A stretch of 22,346 nt of DNA. It comes from Clostridia bacterium (GTDB taxonomy: Bacteria; Bacillota; Clostridia; Christensenellales; UBA1242). Location: contig JAQVLJ010000006.1 of the NCBI GenBank assembly GCA_028704215.1, positions 1 to 22,346 on the forward strand, in the 5' to 3' direction. Positions 21,643 through 22,346 of the stretch are shown piece after piece. Both the position numbers and the translations under genes were made by a program. How positions within the stretch are numbered: position 1 is the first letter of the stretch; every line of letters starts with the position of its first letter. The notes beneath the pieces are model-generated. The model worked only from the letters and a program-made list of their open reading frames with translations. It made no database searches and was not told where the DNA came from.

Positions 21643-21737
21643 AGTTTGAAAATCATTAATAGAATATTTATTAAGTTGAGAATCATTATAGGAATAATTT
21701 TAGTAAGTTGAGAATCATTAATAAAAATTATTTAGTA
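21643..21737. repeat. three tandem 31-32 bp repeats with Fur-box-like cores
   Basis: Units begin at 21643, 21674 and 21706. The shared 5' core, AGTTGAGAATCATTA (AGTTTGAAAATCATTA in unit 1), is followed by a variable AT-rich part ending in TTAGTA or similar. Each core resembles the 7-1-7 Fur-type inverted repeat TGATAAT-n-ATTATCA; unit 2 (TGAGAAT-C-ATTATAG) matches best, with 11 of 14 positions. The repeats lie between the metallophosphoesterase stop and its terminator, so they are transcribed as a 3' untranslated stretch. Confidence 0.6.
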
Positions 21738-21785
21738 CGCTTTATAAATCACGAATAAGAATATAAGAAACAAAATCGGCTGATG

Positions 21786-22346
21786 TTAATCTATTTCTAC
21801 TAATTCGTTTTTTACTGCATCACAACTTGTAAGATAATATTGAACACCATCAATATTGTTGTGTCTCATATTGGGATTGATATAATTGTGTAGGTGTCCA
21901 AAAACTACTTTGTAAACTTTATATTCTGATAAAAGTTTTGTGTATTCACTATTCTCTTGTTTGTTGTTAAACGGTGGATAGTGCGTAATAAATATTATTT
22001 TTTCATTGTTGGTTTGCAATGATTTTGCATTATCAAGTGAGAGTTTGAGGCGAATAACCTCTCTTTCGTATAGTTTGCGATTTTCTATCGTATTATCCTT
22101 TCCTTCTGGTATTGTCCAGCCTCTATTACCACAAAAAATATATTCTCCAATTTTAACCGCATCATTTTGCAAAGCAAAAGTATTGGGCGGTAACAATTCT
22201 CGCACCGCAGATATTGATTTCCACCAATAATCGTGATTGCCTCGAATAATAATTTTTGTTCCTTTCAAATTTTTTATAAAATCAAAGTCCGGCTTAACCT
22301 CATCCAACTTCATTGCCCAGCTGTAATCACCTGCTAATATGACAAC
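21786..22346 (-). CDS. metallophosphoesterase (COG1768-like), partial (N-terminus beyond right edge)
   Basis: This is a calcineurin-type metallophosphoesterase. Of the protein, 187 codon positions including the stop are visible; the frame continues open to the right edge. Metal-binding motifs in order are GDYSWAMKLDE near the edge (the GD motif), GNHDYWW, THYPP and GHLHNY; the first D-x-H block lies outside the window. The stretch CGNRGWTIP and KLYEREVIRLKLSLDNA is typical of the COG1768 predicted phosphohydrolases of Firmicutes, rather than of MPE nucleases or YmdB. The substrate is unknown. The stop codon is at 21786, followed by about 170 bases of repeats and then a terminator. Confidence 0.88.
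   Translation of the reverse strand, partial: VVILAGDYSWAMKLDEVKPDFDFIKNLKGTKIIIRGNHDYWWKSISAVRELLPPNTFALQNDAVKIGEYIFCGNRGWTIPEGKDNTIENRKLYEREVIRLKLSLDNAKSLQTNNEKIIFITHYPPFNNKQENSEYTKLLSEYKVYKVVFGHLHNYINPNMRHNNIDGVQYYLTSCDAVKNELVEID

Noticed and set aside
21643..21737. CRISPR array
   Set aside because: Units are contiguous and imperfect with no unique spacers of constant length, and there are no cas genes.
21408..21785. Replication origin with DnaA boxes in the AT-rich repeats
   Set aside because: I found no TTATCCACA-like boxes, and dnaA, dnaN or rpmH are not nearby.

Overview
The window is AT-rich (roughly one third G+C by eye) and reads as a chromosomal segment of an uncultured, low-GC Bacillota, most likely a Clostridia relative. 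Several signs agree: the ytxC-thrS-infC-rpmI-rplT-trmH gene order, a T-box leader in front of thrS, a ribosomal-protein leader in front of infC, the sporulation-associated YtxC family, and a MurE with the DNPR motif of meso-diaminopimelate-type peptidoglycan. I see no phage, insertion sequence, CRISPR array, tRNA or rRNA. The window is mostly core chromosome.

Left part (1-5.3 kb, all minus strand). Reading in the direction of transcription: an RsmC-like rRNA methyltransferase, YtxC, then thrS under a consensus promoter with a threonine T-box, then infC-rpmI-rplT under a second promoter with an attenuating leader. infC starts at a rare AUA codon. A terminator and a separate promoter then lead into a TrmH-family methyltransferase that runs off the left edge. 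This block is translation and rRNA modification.

Middle part (5.4-9 kb). Two unrecognised small membrane-protein genes sit on the minus strand, each with its own good promoter. The only plus-strand operon follows: a three-gene NitT/TauT-type ABC importer (lipoprotein binding protein, ATPase, permease). It ends in a bidirectional terminator shared with ftsZ.

Right part (9-21.5 kb, minus strand). This is a division and cell wall (dcw) cluster: mraZ-rsmH-ftsL-like-ftsI-like-murE-mraY-murD-ftsW-murA, then a new promoter and ftsA-like-ftsZ. It contains no murF, murG, murB or ftsQ/divIB; murA stands where murG is normally found. The class B penicillin-binding protein gene is interrupted by one in-frame TAG exactly at the junction of its dimerisation and transpeptidase domains. 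A TTG preceded by a Shine-Dalgarno-like sequence follows nine bases later. The mraZ promoter carries three TGGT boxes spaced 10 bp apart, the expected form of an MraZ autoregulatory operator.

Right edge (21.6-22.3 kb). Upstream of mraZ lie a terminator, three tandem 31-32 bp repeats that each contain a Fur-box-like core, and the 3' part of a COG1768-type metallophosphoesterase gene.

The most interesting points are the split penicillin-binding protein, the AUA start of infC, the FtsA-like protein without a membrane anchor, the reduced dcw gene content, the probably leaderless trmH transcript, the Fur-like tandem repeats and an unexplained structured element at 4.6 kb. I did not find a clearly new multi-gene system.
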